NCBI GenBank assembly: GCA_030789695.1 | Contig: CM061140.1 | Span: 310,001-374,000 of the forward strand | Direction: 5' to 3' | Length of the DNA stretch: 64,000 bases | Origin: Scilla litardierei | Lineage: Eukaryota; Streptophyta; Magnoliopsida; Asparagales; Asparagaceae | Shown: positions 1-9,876 of the stretch, piece after piece | Numbering within the stretch: the first letter of the stretch is position 1 | Layout of the letters: every line of letters starts with the position of its first letter | Translations under genes and position numbers: made by a program | Notes under the pieces: model-generated | Seen by the model: only the letters and a program-made list of their open reading frames with translations | Told to the model about the DNA's origin: nothing | Databases searched by the model: none

Positions 1-191
1 TGACTAGAAGATAATTCTTAACCTAGGGGGAAAAGCCAAATCCTAATACAATTAATCTAAGGGATAAATAAAATAACTCTCAACAATTTCTGCATAAGAA
101 TTAGGGCCGGCTCAACCCCCTTAAATAGCCAAAACATCCCTTAAATGTCATTTTACCCAATTGCCCCTCCTCTCAATTACCGGCCGCAACA
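1..191 (-). repeat. 3' LTR (partial) of the gag-only element
   Basis: Bases 1-191 repeat 2331-2521 with a single mismatch (near 155, C against T). The end at 191 (CAACA on +) is the TG start of the LTR on the minus strand. By comparison with the 297-bp intact LTR, about 106 bp lie before the window. Confidence 0.9.
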
Positions 192-323
192 CTACTCCGC
201 CCCTAAAAAAACCACCTTGTCCTCAAGGTGGTGCGTGAAGTGTATGGTCAGCTACTCCACGTGCAGGTGCTCCTGCTCATCGTCCACGCTGGCTTCCAGC
301 ATTATCACACTCTCTTCTCCCTC
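192..323 (-). pseudogene. Residual pol C-terminus and polypurine tract
   Basis: On the minus strand, about 90 bp after the gag stop, the sequence encodes the peptide HLEDKV (around 210-233). That peptide closes the Gag-Pol polyprotein of many plant Ty3/gypsy elements. It is followed by a purine-rich stretch directly before the 3' LTR. The whole enzymatic region between gag and this remnant is absent, so this looks like the scar of an internal pol deletion. The stretch is short and assignment rests on one motif, but the same motif sits in the same place in the element at 9503-11590. Confidence 0.6.
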
Positions 324-2201
324 TCATTCGTCATCCACTATCAGGATCTGAAGAGTACGATTCCCGCACCGGTGCCCAGGAGTAAACTTCTCGTCGCATT
401 TAAAACACAGGCCCTTGGTCCGTTTGTCACGAATCTCTGCCTCTGTCATTCGTCGTGTATGTCCTCCAGGTCGGGGTTCCATCCCCTTCTCCTTGGTAGC
501 CACTGTGCTGTCAGTGGATGTTGGCCCTCCTGCGGCCCCCTTTTGTCCCCCTCCAGGGTCCGGCACTCGAAACGTAGAGCCACCCCACGCCCCCCGGGCT
601 CTTCGCTCTGTCTCCTGGTGATCCTCCACCTTCCTGGCCAGCGTCATCATCCCACGCAGACCAACGGGCTCGAACTGCCTCAGCCCCGACCTCACCGTGG
701 GCTTCAGCCCTTTCATGAAACAGCCCTCCAAAGACTCCTCAGAAACTCCCCGAACTCGGTGGCAGAGCGACTCGAACTTCTTGATGTAATCACCCACGCT
801 CCCCTCCTGCTTCAGCGAGTACAGTCTCTCGAACACGCCGCCAGCCGGACCTCCTCCAAACCGCTCTGTCAAGAGCGTCGTAAACTCAGCCCAGGTCTGA
901 AAAGGCTGCTGCTGATCGGTCCAACGGAACCAACCCAAAGCCTCTCCCTCCAGACAGACCCCTATTGCCCGCAGCCAATCCTCTCCTGGTACAGCGGACA
1001 CCTCCAAGTACCTCTCCACCCGGTAAAGCCAGTCGTCTGGGTCGCCTCCCTCGAAAACAGGCACCTCCAGCTTCCTCAGACGCCTCTCGCCAGCAAATCC
1101 CCCTCTCTCCTGCGGCTGGAAACCTCCCCTGGGCTGATATACCTGTCGCCTGTCTGGAACGTAAGCCTCAGCCCGCTCACGGTAACCTCCCCCTGCTCCA
1201 TGTACCTGCCAGTCTCCTGGGGGGTGCCCAAACTCCGCCTGGTGGCCTTCTGGGGGGTCCTGGTGCGCTCTCCAGTCTCCTGTAACTCCCCCAAAGGGTG
1301 GGGGCTGAGTCAGTGGCCCCCCTGTGATCTGCTGGTGGCCTCCGTTCTGCTGAAATCCTCCGCCAGGTCCTCCAAAGGGCTGAAATCCCCCAAATTGAGC
1401 TCCACGGACCTCGGGTGGGCCTCCCGGAGGCCGAAAAGTTGTCGAAACGGGCTGTCGGGCATCCTGGGGGGTCGGTGGGCCCCCCAGTGATCCAATGGGC
1501 CTCGGGTCCCACCCCTGGGGTCGGCCGAGGCCCCCCAGGCCGCCGCCTGGGCCGGCCGGCCCTGGAATTGGGCCGGCGGGCCCCAGGCGGCGGCGGAATA
1601 GCCTGCCGAGGCCGCCGGGGGGGGGGGGGGGGGGCGGCAGGTGCGCCCGCCCCTCCCAGGCCCCCGGCGGCCCTCCGCCGCCCCCACTGGGGTTCGCCGA
1701 CCCCCCAGGATTATTTTGGGGGGCCGGCGGCCAAGCCGGGGTGGCCGGGGGGTGCCGCTGAGTCGGAAAGACCCCCCCGGCCACTTGTTCGTCACGGCGC
1801 GGCGGTGCGTGGTCTTGATGGGTCCCCCACGCGTTGTCTTCTTGGTCAAAGCCTCCGTCTTCGTCAAATTCCGGATGTTCTTCAAAAAAAATTGCCTTTT
1901 TACCTTTGTCCTTCGCCAAAGGTGGCTCCTTTTTGCTTGGATCCACCTTTGGGATGAGATGAGCGGTCAACGCCGCTATGGCCTCCGTCAATTCCGAAAA
2001 TTTCCCCTCCGTCATCTCCTTCATCTCTTTCATCTTGGCCTCCGTCTTCTCTTGATTTTCCTTCATCTCCTTCCGGATCTCCGCGGCCATCTCCGCATCT
2101 TCTTTCCGTAGATCGATGAAACCCTTACTGATTTGGGCTTCAATCCTCTCAACTTTCCCTTCCAAAACTTCAATCCGCTCCGTTGCTCGCGTGTTCGCCA
2201 T
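324..2201 (-). CDS. Retrotransposon Gag polyprotein (Ty3/gypsy type)
   Basis: A 625-aa intact ORF starting at the ATG 9 bp past the primer site. Residues 1-75 are a charged coiled coil (many EKVERIEAQ-like heptads). Residues about 115-350 are Pro/Gly-rich low complexity, partly encoded by a 19-G homopolymer near 1617-1635. The retrotransposon gag domain follows, with the VFEGGDPDDWLYRVERYLE signature near residue 380 and the LYSLKQEGSVGDYIKKFE signature near 465. A zinc-knuckle-like CFKCDEKFTPGHRC ends the protein near 600. Gag forms the capsid and packages element RNA. The ORF is uninterrupted while pol is missing, which suggests selection on gag or a very recent insertion. Confidence 0.85.
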   Translation of the reverse strand: MANTRATERIEVLEGKVERIEAQISKGFIDLRKEDAEMAAEIRKEMKENQEKTEAKMKEMKEMTEGKFSELTEAIAALTAHLIPKVDPSKKEPPLAKDKGKKAIFFEEHPEFDEDGGFDQEDNAWGTHQDHAPPRRDEQVAGGVFPTQRHPPATPAWPPAPQNNPGGSANPSGGGGGPPGAWEGRAHLPPPPPPPGGLGRLFRRRLGPAGPIPGPAGPGGGLGGLGRPQGWDPRPIGSLGGPPTPQDARQPVSTTFRPPGGPPEVRGAQFGGFQPFGGPGGGFQQNGGHQQITGGPLTQPPPFGGVTGDWRAHQDPPEGHQAEFGHPPGDWQVHGAGGGYRERAEAYVPDRRQVYQPRGGFQPQERGGFAGERRLRKLEVPVFEGGDPDDWLYRVERYLEVSAVPGEDWLRAIGVCLEGEALGWFRWTDQQQPFQTWAEFTTLLTERFGGGPAGGVFERLYSLKQEGSVGDYIKKFESLCHRVRGVSEESLEGCFMKGLKPTVRSGLRQFEPVGLRGMMTLARKVEDHQETERRARGAWGGSTFRVPDPGGGQKGAAGGPTSTDSTVATKEKGMEPRPGGHTRRMTEAEIRDKRTKGLCFKCDEKFTPGHRCGNRTLQILIVDDE

Positions 2202-2210
2202 GGATCAACC

Positions 2211-2222
2211 GCTCTGATACCA
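2211..2222 (-). other. Primer binding site, initiator tRNA-Met
   Basis: On the minus strand TGGTATCAGAGC follows the 5' LTR after two bases. It is complementary to the 3' end of plant initiator tRNA-Met, the usual primer of these elements. Confidence 0.9.
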
Positions 2223-2224
2223 AT

Positions 2225-2521
2225 TGATGCGATTTGCTAGGGATTTGAGGATAAAAATGGGATTTTTATTAGAATTTCAGATCTAGTACTAAAAAGAAAC
2301 CATAATACAATAAATCTACTCGCTAACTAATGACTAGAAGATAATTCTTAACCTAGGGGGAAAAGCCAAATCCTAATACAATTAATCTAAGGGATAAATA
2401 AAATAACTCTCAACAATTTCTGCATAAGAATTAGGGCCGGCTCAACCCCCTTAAATAGCCAAAACATCCCTTAAATGTCATTTTACCCAATTGCTCCTCC
2501 TCTCAATTACCGGCCGCAACA
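2225..2521 (-). repeat. 5' LTR of the gag-only element (297 bp)
   Basis: Bounded by TG...CA on the minus strand (TGTTGCGGCC... to ...CGCATCA), adjacent to the primer site on one side and to unique DNA on the other. It matches 1-191 over its first 191 bases. Confidence 0.88.
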
Positions 2522-2954
2522 TTGCACTCCTCATGTATGATCACTCAAGTGAATCCTAACCCTCAATCTAACCGTTACAAATTTAACGATTTCAAAACAA
2601 TATACATTTCACAACATGTTGATCGAGAGTCAAATACCCAATGGTTCACCCATATTTGAGGTTTTAGGGTTTTAGAAGTGTGCAACAATCCTATAAAAGT
2701 AAGAAAAAGAAGGAAAACTGGCGGTTTTTGGCATGTTGTGCACGTCCACAGGTCCAGTTTTCTCTATATTATACTCGTTGTAATCATAATCTCTCCTTTT
2801 AATCATAAATCAACATTGGTATGGCATATACACATTACACGTGCATTTCATATTCTGTCTTATTTTGATATACTTGTCTTAGATCTCTCTGCTACCAGGT
2901 AAATCTTTGTTTGGAATAGAAGAAGAAACTAGATGAGAGATATTACCTACACTT
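2522..2954. other. AT-rich non-coding DNA, no gene recognised
   Basis: Sequence between the LTR element and the duplicated ORF. It has small ORFs only and no recognisable motif. A good-looking splice donor (CCAG|GTAAATC near 2898) lies here but cannot be tied to a gene. Confidence 0.5.
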
Positions 2955-3322
2955 TTGCCACTACCTGATAGGAGAAAACTAAATCGTTTCAAAGAAATGG
3001 AGGTCCCATTTGTGGAGAATGTTAAAAAGGCTGGTTGGCAGCTTCAACAAGACAAGTCACTATCTCTGGATAGGAGAAAACTATATCGTCTCAAAGAAAT
3101 GGAGGTCCCATTTGTGGAGAATGTTAAAAAGGCTGGTTGGCAGCTTCAACAAGACAAGGCACTATCTCTGGATGGTTTTCTATAGTTGTTTCACTTGCAA
3201 TTTTGAGAGCCGATACATTTGGACTTCTAATCACCAATTACTTGTTTTTATGTGTTATCCAAGGCGCAATGCTGCCTCATTTGTGGGTCTATATTCCACC
3301 GGTAATAGCTAGCCTCATATGA
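2955..3322 (+). pseudogene. Unrecognised gene fragment with in-frame tandem repeat and hydrophobic tail
   Basis: The ORF at 2955-3185 encodes two copies of a 34-aa unit (key residues FKEMEVPFVENVKKAGW and QLQQDK). One base out of frame after 3175, the reading continues as a hydrophobic stretch (SIVVSLAILRADTFG... PHLWVYIPPV) to a stop at 3320-3322. The two parts look like pieces of one coding region separated by a 1-nt frameshift or an unrecognised splice. The hydrophobic part could form two membrane helices. I do not recognise the family. It lies 1.8 kb before the first visible PWWP exon on the same strand, so it could be part of that gene or a captured fragment. Confidence 0.3.
2967..3170 (+). 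repeat. 102-bp tandem duplication (2 copies)
   Basis: Copies at 2967-3068 and 3069-3170 differ at only a few positions. The period of 102 bp is 34 codons, so the reading frame is kept. Confidence 0.92.
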
Positions 3323-3359
3323 GCATCTTTACTGTAGTTGTGTAATATATAACGCATGG

Positions 3360-4268
3360 ATTAAGGTTTCGGCCGTTTGGGACCGATCCGAAACCCACTA
3401 AGTTTTCTCGGTATCGGCCTTCGAGCAACAACAAATGAAAGAAAATAAATGAAGAAGAAGAACCCGCAAGCAACATCAAAACATAAAAAAGAAGAAAAAA
3501 AATGAAGAGGAAGATGAAGAAGGGGGGACTTAACTGAGCTCCAACCACCGCCATCCAATCGCCGACCTCCAGCCGCCCATCGCCACCTCCCTCCAGTCGT
3601 CTGTTGGGGACCCGAGGATGCAGTTGTCAATGCCGTGACCTTGAGCTTCCCAACTCCATGGCCTCCTAACTCCATGGCCATCAGCTTCGTCGTCGGCATC
3701 TGGTTCCACTATCGGAGTCGAGTGAGCAGTTGGGTCGAAGGATTAATACGTATCGGCTCAAAGGAATGGTCGCCGCCCGTTCTTTTTCTTATGGGGAAAG
3801 ACCTCCTGCCGCCTCTTTTTTTATCACAGTTGTGCCCTAATCAAACATATCATTATATTTTGTCTAGTCACGTGACCATTTTGCTAAACATTTTGCCAAA
3901 TTTTACCAGTTTGCCATGCTGCAGCTGCTGCTAGTGCCATGCCCATTTGTTGCCAAATATTTACAAGTTTGCCATACTGATATTGCCATGCTGCTAGTGG
4001 CATGCCCATTTTGCTAACATATTGCATCTATTTACAAGTTTGCCATGCTGCTAGTCACTTGCCCATTCTGCTAATATATTGCATCTATTTACAAGTTTGC
4101 CATGCTGCTAGTCATACACATTTTGCTAAACATATTGTATTTATTTACAAGTTTGCCATATATAGACGAAACCGATACTTACATTCGAAACCACCGAAAT
4201 GGGCGATATCGAAACCTAAATTTTCGAAAGAGCGAAACCGAGACCGAAACCGAGACCTAAAATCTTGA
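3360..4268 (-). mobile_element. Non-autonomous TIR DNA element (family also at 36998-37874)
   Basis: About 0.9 kb bounded by inverted ends: the left end reads AAGGTTTCGGCC and the right end, on the opposite strand, reads GATTTTAGGTCTCGG. The right 110 bp are the reverse complement of the left end of 36998-37874, and the left ends match that copy's right end, so the two copies lie in opposite orientation. There is no transposase. The target duplication is not clear here, so the ends are approximate. Confidence 0.6.
3905..4160 (+). repeat. Degenerate ~65-bp tandem repeats
   Basis: About four imperfect copies built around TTTACAAGTTTGCCATGCTG and GCCCATTTTGCTAA inside the TIR element at 3360-4268. 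The TTTACAAGTTTGCC core is also found near 40490 and 40610 and at both ends of the MITE in the BAHD intron. Confidence 0.7.
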
Positions 4269-4309
4269 TATAAAATACAATGCTTTTTCTTGGATGCATT
4301 GTTCTAAAT

Positions 4310-4983
4310 ATCGGATCGATATCCGATATATCGGACACACTATCGGTTTTATCACTAAGCCGATACGATATATGCTTATATAGTGTGTTTTCCGATATTT
4401 GGAAAAATTTCGCCGCAATATCGGGTTGCGGCCGATATTGAGGCTGATATATCCATTTGAAATATCGGCCGCAATTCACAGTTGTTTAAAAATAAAGTTA
4501 GCAGGTCGATCCACTTAAAAATGGATCCGACCCGAGTCATCCGACCCAATCATTTACTTAAAACGACAAGAGGCATCTGGATTTTGAGAGATAATCGCTG
4601 CTTTGCCCTAATTCTAATCACGCCGCTCCTCTCCTTACACCGCTCCATTTAGCTCCGACTGGCGAAAATTTCCGGCGACAATCGATTGAGTTTCTATAGT
4701 TTATTTTTTATTGACATCATTTTTAGCCTCTGATATGACACTCCGATATTTAGTAAATATCTCCGATATTCATATATAACGAGAGAAGTATAACCAAAAC
4801 ATACTTTTATTTGAGTTAGTATAGTTTATATCTTCTTAGGTGCATCTAGCATATGTCATCATTTTTAAGTCTCCGATATGACACTCCAATATCTAGTCAA
4901 TATCACCGATATATCCCCGATATCTGCAATCCGATATTAAATTTCCTAGGCCGATACACGACCGATATCCGATATTTAGAACA
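4310..4983. mobile_element. MITE-like element with CGATAT-rich inverted ends
   Basis: The left end (TGTTCTAAATATCGGAT) is inverted at the right end (ATCCGATATTTAGAACA). The interior of about 670 bp is full of CCGATAT and CGATAT words and has no ORF of note. The TIR symmetry is clear but no target duplication could be seen. Confidence 0.55.
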
Positions 4984-5163
4984 CGGACGAAATTGTAAAA
5001 TTCTGTGATATTTTCTTATAAGACTTCTTATGATCTTGATTCTCCCAAATTACTACTACAGGAAAAGTGCTTCAACTTGAATTTATCTCAAGCCAATATA
5101 ATATGGTCACATGTATATATTTGAATTGTCTTTGCATCCCAGCTAGTTGCTTTTGATATGCAG

Positions 5164-5665
5164 GAATATTGAAACGGTCTCAAATGTTTTTGTCAGAACT
5201 TCTGAAATACTATTACCATCAACTCCTGATAATTCGAGGTCACCGGCTTCAGGAAATGCTGATGCTTGGTTAGCTCCAGGAACTGTAGTATGGGCTAAAA
5301 CTAATTACCATGATTGGTGGCCGGCAGAAGTAGGAAAATGTGCATTTTCATTTTCCTTATATATATTATGCAACTCTTTATGAGTTTTGATAGTTTTATG
5401 CATTTGAGTGATCATTCTCTTAAAACACTATACTACTGGACATGTTTCAGGTTGTCGATGAAAAAGTTGTTCAGGAGTGCAGTGGCAGCCAGCATGTTGG
5501 GCATGTTTTGGTGAAGATGTTTGGTAACAATCGGCGGTAAGAACCTGAACCATTGGGTCTATGGTTCTGCATCAATCATTCTTTCTTTAATACTGTAACT
5601 GAACGGCTCATGTCATTTTTAGCACATGGCTCGATTCAGCAGAACATCTGTCACATTTTGATCAT
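5164..5665 (+). CDS. PWWP-domain protein gene, 5' exon cluster
   Basis: Three exons: 5164-5329, 5451-5536 and 5623-5665, with GT/AG introns of 121 and 86 bp. Exon one starts after an AG acceptor and lacks a start codon, so the 5' end of the gene is not identified. The product contains GTVVWAKTNYHDWWPAEV, the first strands of a PWWP domain (WWPAEV in place of PWWP), then HVGHVLVKMFGNN and TWLDSAEHLSHFDH. PWWP domains bind methylated histone tails and DNA in the nucleus. The third exon ends in phase 0 and joins the exon at 52294 in phase; together they give the helical EERSRNPLKAFQDALKQ segment expected after a PWWP barrel. Confidence 0.82.
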
Positions 5666-5752
5666 GTGAGTTCCATACAACTTTCCCCAGATTCTGTTAA
5701 ATGTTCCCGTTTGATTTTAACTGTCTACGAAAGAAGTACTTTGGGGTTGGTG

Positions 5753-5758
5753 TTTTTT

Positions 5759-5789
<31 letters not shown>
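5753..5789 (+). repeat. Homopolymer tract T16-G21
   Basis: Sixteen T followed by twenty-one G, about 90 bp into the giant intron. Exact lengths should be treated with caution because assemblers mis-size such runs. Confidence 0.85.
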
Positions 5790-5794
5790 TTGCT

Positions 5795-6064
5795 TGTGTG
5801 TTGGAGGGGCTTCCTACACATGAACCTTGCAAGCTGATCTCCTGATTTGGAAGCATTGCCATCTGACATTCTGTTAAATGTTTTTCACATAGGCTATATT
5901 TAGAGAATTGAATAAAATACATGGTGACTGTGTGTTGTAGGGGCTTCCTATGAATGAACCTTGCAAGCTGATCTCCTGATTTGGAAGCATTGCCATCTGA
6001 CATTCTGTTAAAGGTTTTTTCACATAGGCTATATTTAGAGAATTGAATAAAATACATGGTGACT
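5795..6064 (+). repeat. 134-bp tandem duplication (2 copies)
   Basis: Copies at 5795-5928 and 5929-6064, both starting TGTGTGTTG, differ by a few substitutions and one extra T. They are non-coding and directly follow the T/G homopolymer. Confidence 0.9.
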
Positions 6065-6964
6065 TGATTTTGTGCAAAAAATGAGATTAAAAACTTATGA
6101 TAGGTCATTAACGTATGAAGACAATTATCTTAGCAACAGCTAGATCATAAGACAGAACAAACACAAACCACAACCCCACTATATTTATATTGATGATTGA
6201 CGCCTACCACAAACTACATTTTGGTGATGGATGTAACTTACTGTAAAAGGTAACATCCTAACCTAATAGTCAGATACTAGCAATATATTTTATGCATATT
6301 AAAGTTGTACACATGCTTTTCCCCCTACTCTCGGCATCACCTAACAAGTATGGAATTTGTTCTTTTTTCTCATAGCCATGTCAGGGGGTAGGCTTCATTA
6401 ATTTGGGTAGAATCCTTCCCTTGGATATGATTCACATAGGAACCATACTTTTAGTTGGGTTTAGGCATGCCTCGGGCTTGGTCATGTTCTATGAAGAATC
6501 AACCCATGCCTGGTTATAGTTTATCAAGGAACAGATAAGGTTCACGTCATGCTTGGGCCAAATGTAAAAAATATCCAGGGATGGATCGTCCCAAAACCAC
6601 CATTCTTCACCTAATGAATTTGGATAAGTGACAATTTTGTCATTTAAGTCGGTAGGAATATTAAACAAGTCAAAATGGGTGCATTACTTGAGCGCGCACA
6701 GAGTCGAAGCATTAATGCTGACCAGCTGTTTATGTAATGCTGATTTATTAACAACCGCTGACACCCACTCATGTTTACCTTGATCATATCATTAAGGTCA
6801 GGATAAAGTTTGCTGATTATGGGGGGTTTAGATTATCACTAACTGTATGGGGTTCTATCTATGATCCAAGTGTCAGATAGCTAGTGAGGATCTTTTGACA
6901 TTAACGTTTAGATGTCCAAACTCCGGGAAAGTGAATCTCTAAGCATCTTGGCGGACATGATAGG
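6065..6964. other. Intronic DNA, nothing recognised
   Basis: About 0.9 kb between the duplication and the likely LTR start, with no ORF of note and no clear repeat. The right end may already belong to the neighbouring LTR, whose left boundary is uncertain. Confidence 0.4.
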
Positions 6965-7615
6965 TGTTACATCATATGTGGCTTGTCATTGTTAGGCCAT
7001 TACCATGCCGACCCACGGACCATTGCCCCGGAGTTGAATGGGTCAACTTCCACCTACCTAACAAAGTGCCTTCAATGGTGGACGGGTACCCTTCTTCATG
7101 ACCCACGTTAATAGACACTAATTAAACAATTAAGGGCTACTTTCATGGGGGTGGTTACACCAATGGAGCCATTTCATTAGCTAGAGGTTACAAGCCAAGG
7201 GGTGACCTATAAAAGACTCTAGGAAACAATGGAGAAGGGTGGGCCAGATCATACCTTGAGGTACTTTCCACTTCATATTTTTTCCACCATGATTCGGCGT
7301 GACGGTGATGGGACGACCTCCCTATAGGTCGGACTTAGCCGTCCCGAGCATCTTTCGAGTCATCAACTGACTTGATCGTCGGAGAGGATTTGGTTGGGCC
7401 CCAGCCCCGACCCCCTGACGATTTCTTCTATGATGCAGATCTTCCTGAAGATATCTAAGAGTTAGGTCGAGCTCCAGATCTACGGCTCAGATTTAGCTCA
7501 CCATGACCCGGGGTCTCCTCTCCACGGGTTCCACTCCTTCGTCGATGAAGGGTCTTCTCATCGAAGGCATTCTCGTCGGCCTACTTTACTGGATGACAGA
7601 TTCCATCCGTCAACA
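6965..7615 (+). repeat. 5' LTR of a Ty3/gypsy-like element (left boundary approximate)
   Basis: The right boundary is good: CCGTCAACA is followed by TTGGTGCCGTTTGTGGGAAC, a primer-site-like sequence found after LTRs of many plant Ty3/gypsy elements. A TATA box (CCTATAAAAG) lies near 7208. The left boundary is put at TGTTACATC by the TG rule only. Confidence 0.6.
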
Positions 7616-9502
7616 GTTGGTGCCGTTTGTGGGAACAAGAGCTGATATCCCTATCGCTTTCTAGCACTGACAATGTTGACTTAGCCCATCAATCGAAGGC
7701 CCGAGAAGCCAATTCCTGATGGAGCGGTAGACGACATTCTGCCTCCAATGGATCCGAGCTCTTCCAATTTTAGAAATTTGATCAACCCCAAATTCTTATA
7801 TTTGGTGACAACCAAGAAGCTAATCGCCACCTCGTTGGCCAAAATCCAGCTATGGAATTACACATCGATCCATTCATCTTTCAAGCTCACCCTCTGACTC
7901 TCTCATTTCCGCATTACATGATGATCTAGATCTCCTATCTCCTGCCCAGAATCCCTTTTTGTGAAAATTTTCTGATGTGAAGGACATCTCGTTGGCATCG
8001 AGACCATCGTCAGAGATGGGATCACGGGTGAGATCACCGGTGATGCTGTCGAGATATTGGACCTTGTGAAGATGATTGATGACTTGGCCCCGCTTTCGAG
8101 CCCTCTCGAACCAACCAATCTCAGGCCTCCTCTAACCGAAGCCATATCTTAGCTTGGGCCTTGCCTGACCGAAGTCGTAGCTTGGTCATGATGACTCAGT
8201 TCGGGCTTTGTTCGACTGATGCCGTAACTCAGCATGGGACTCGTCCGACCGAAGCCGCAGCTCAGCTCGGGCATCGCCTGACCGATGTCACAGCTCGGTC
8301 ACGACTCAGTTCGGGCCTCGTCCGACTGATGTCGCAACTCAGCATGGGTCTCGCCCGACCGAAGTTCCAAGTCAACACGGGCCTCGTCTGACCGAGCTCG
8401 AGCTCGGTCGCAAACCTCTGACAGCTTGAGTTCGAAGAGTAACAAACCCTGCCAAGAGAGTCGAGCTATTTGGGGCGACCAAGCAGAGCTACGAAAGGCC
8501 TGATCGATTTGCTGGCTAGATTTTCCCGAACGAATTCTTGCTTCACAGACATATGGTTCATCTCTAAGTCCGTCAACCTCAGCCTCAGCCTTGCGACCTC
8601 AAGCTTCAGCTCCCTGTTGTCCCTTCAGGAGTTGACGTTGCTCCCTACTCCACTGACTGATCGATGAGATGTAACCGCCGATGATTGATAATGGTACTAT
8701 CCATGGACCGATCCGAACAAGAACAAATCATTGAAGATGTCGACGGTACGGAGCCTATGGTGTAGATGCTTAATCGATGGCATGACACAAGTCCTGATCC
8801 TCGAGAGCGAGCAGATCCAAGTTTTGAGATCGATTTGCCCCGAGATCGAGCAAATCCGCGTTTCGAGATCGATCGATCTAGAGTTTTGGTTGGATCAGAT
8901 CGATCGACCGAATCTGCTCTAAGCCCGATCAACTCCGCTTGGGCACCACGGTCGAACTGCCCTGAATTCCAAGCCCGATCTGAGCATCCGAGCTCCGTCC
9001 GAGCTCCTTCCAACCGTTACTCGGGTATGATGTCCGAACTCCTCCCAGTTCGCATGATGCATGCGACCAAACCAAGCTCTAATGCCCGAGATTCGGTGTT
9101 CGGGTCTGATGGAGGAGCTTTGATTCTTCGCTGAATCGAGCTTCGCTCGAGATGACCAAGTCTTTGTCAGAGATGGCCCAAGTATTTGCCCAAAATTTTG
9201 CTTCGGATTTCCATCCGATCACCAGATGGCTTGGAGTTTCACCCTGTCTGTCCCAGTTCTGAGCTCCTTGCCGAGCTTGAGAAGCTTTGCCCATATCCCT
9301 TTTACCGTTTAATTATTTATTTATTGATTTGAAGTTTACCGATGTCCCTGTCGAGATCGGATCTCTTGACAAAGCTCGAGGAAGCTTGCCAGCCTACTCA
9401 ATCCAGCGCAGGGCCGGCAAGCAACTCCTCCATCTGAGCTTCTGACCAAGCTCGAGCAGCATCTCCGAGTAGGGCTACCTCACGCTAATTTCGATGAGTC
9501 TG
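7616..9502 (+). mobile_element. Degenerate interior of that LTR element, no pol seen
   Basis: About 1.9 kb following the primer-site-like sequence. It has only short broken ORFs and no RT, RNase H or integrase motif. It carries tandem repeats at 8140-8410 and is rich in CCGAGCTCG/GATCGA words. It is cut at 9503 by the LTR of the next element. DNA of similar word content resumes at 23757-24024, possibly the other side of the break. No 3' LTR was found, so completeness and family stay open. Confidence 0.5.
8140..8410 (+). repeat. Imperfect tandem repeats of ~55-60 bp
   Basis: Repeated phrases such as CAGCTCGGGC, GCCTGACCGA and GACTCAGTTCGGGC recur through the block. The copies are diverged. 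No protein is evident. Confidence 0.6.
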
Positions 9503-9823
9503 TGTTAGGATCCAAGATAAAGAGACAATTTTTATAGATAAAAAGTAGCAAAACAAGATATTTGAGCACAAAAGAGGTGCGCTCTCCTCCCAAGACACCG
9601 AAGAGGACGTCCGCACTTGTTTAATCTAAGATCTACCTAAAGACGCTCAATAGAAAATACCAAATATCAAGCATAAAAAATACAAATGACGGCTAGCCCC
9701 TATAAATAAAAGAAACTAGGGTTCCTAGGCTAATGGGGCGCGCGCGCATAACCAAAGGGGCCGGCGGCTAATCCATGGGCCCGGCCCATGGTGAGGGCGG
9801 GTGTAGACCCGCAGGGTCTATCA
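9503..9823 (-). repeat. 3' LTR of the second gag-only element (~321 bp)
   Basis: Minus-strand TG...CA ends (TGATAGACCC... to ...GATCCTAACA), with a purine tract (ATTGGGGAAG) directly before it. No second copy is in the window, so the boundaries rest on these signals. Confidence 0.7.
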
Positions 9824-9876
9824 ATACTTCCCCAATGAGCCACCTTGTCCTCAAGGTGGTGTAAGTACCGGCGATG

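Larger units (their letters stand above)
1..2521 (-). mobile_element. Gag-only LTR retrotransposon (TR-GAG-like), incomplete at window edge
   Basis: A minus-strand LTR element with its 5' LTR at 2225-2521, a tRNA-iMet primer site at 2211-2222, one long gag ORF (324-2201) and the end of its 3' LTR at 1-191. The two LTRs align without gaps over the visible 191 bp and differ at one base, so the copy is young. No protease, RT, RNase H or integrase lies between gag and the 3' LTR; only a short trace of the usual Ty3/gypsy pol C-terminus remains. This matches the architecture described for terminal-repeat retrotransposons with GAG. The element would need proteins from another copy to move. The flank right of 2521 starts TTGCA, but the left target duplication is outside the window. 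Confidence 0.85.

Noticed and set aside
228..2111. Long plus-strand ORFs over the first gag gene (228-1490, 1415-1957, 1641-2111)
   Set aside because: They are antisense shadows of the GC-rich gag on the minus strand. They have no domain and run through Pro/Gly-coding low complexity.
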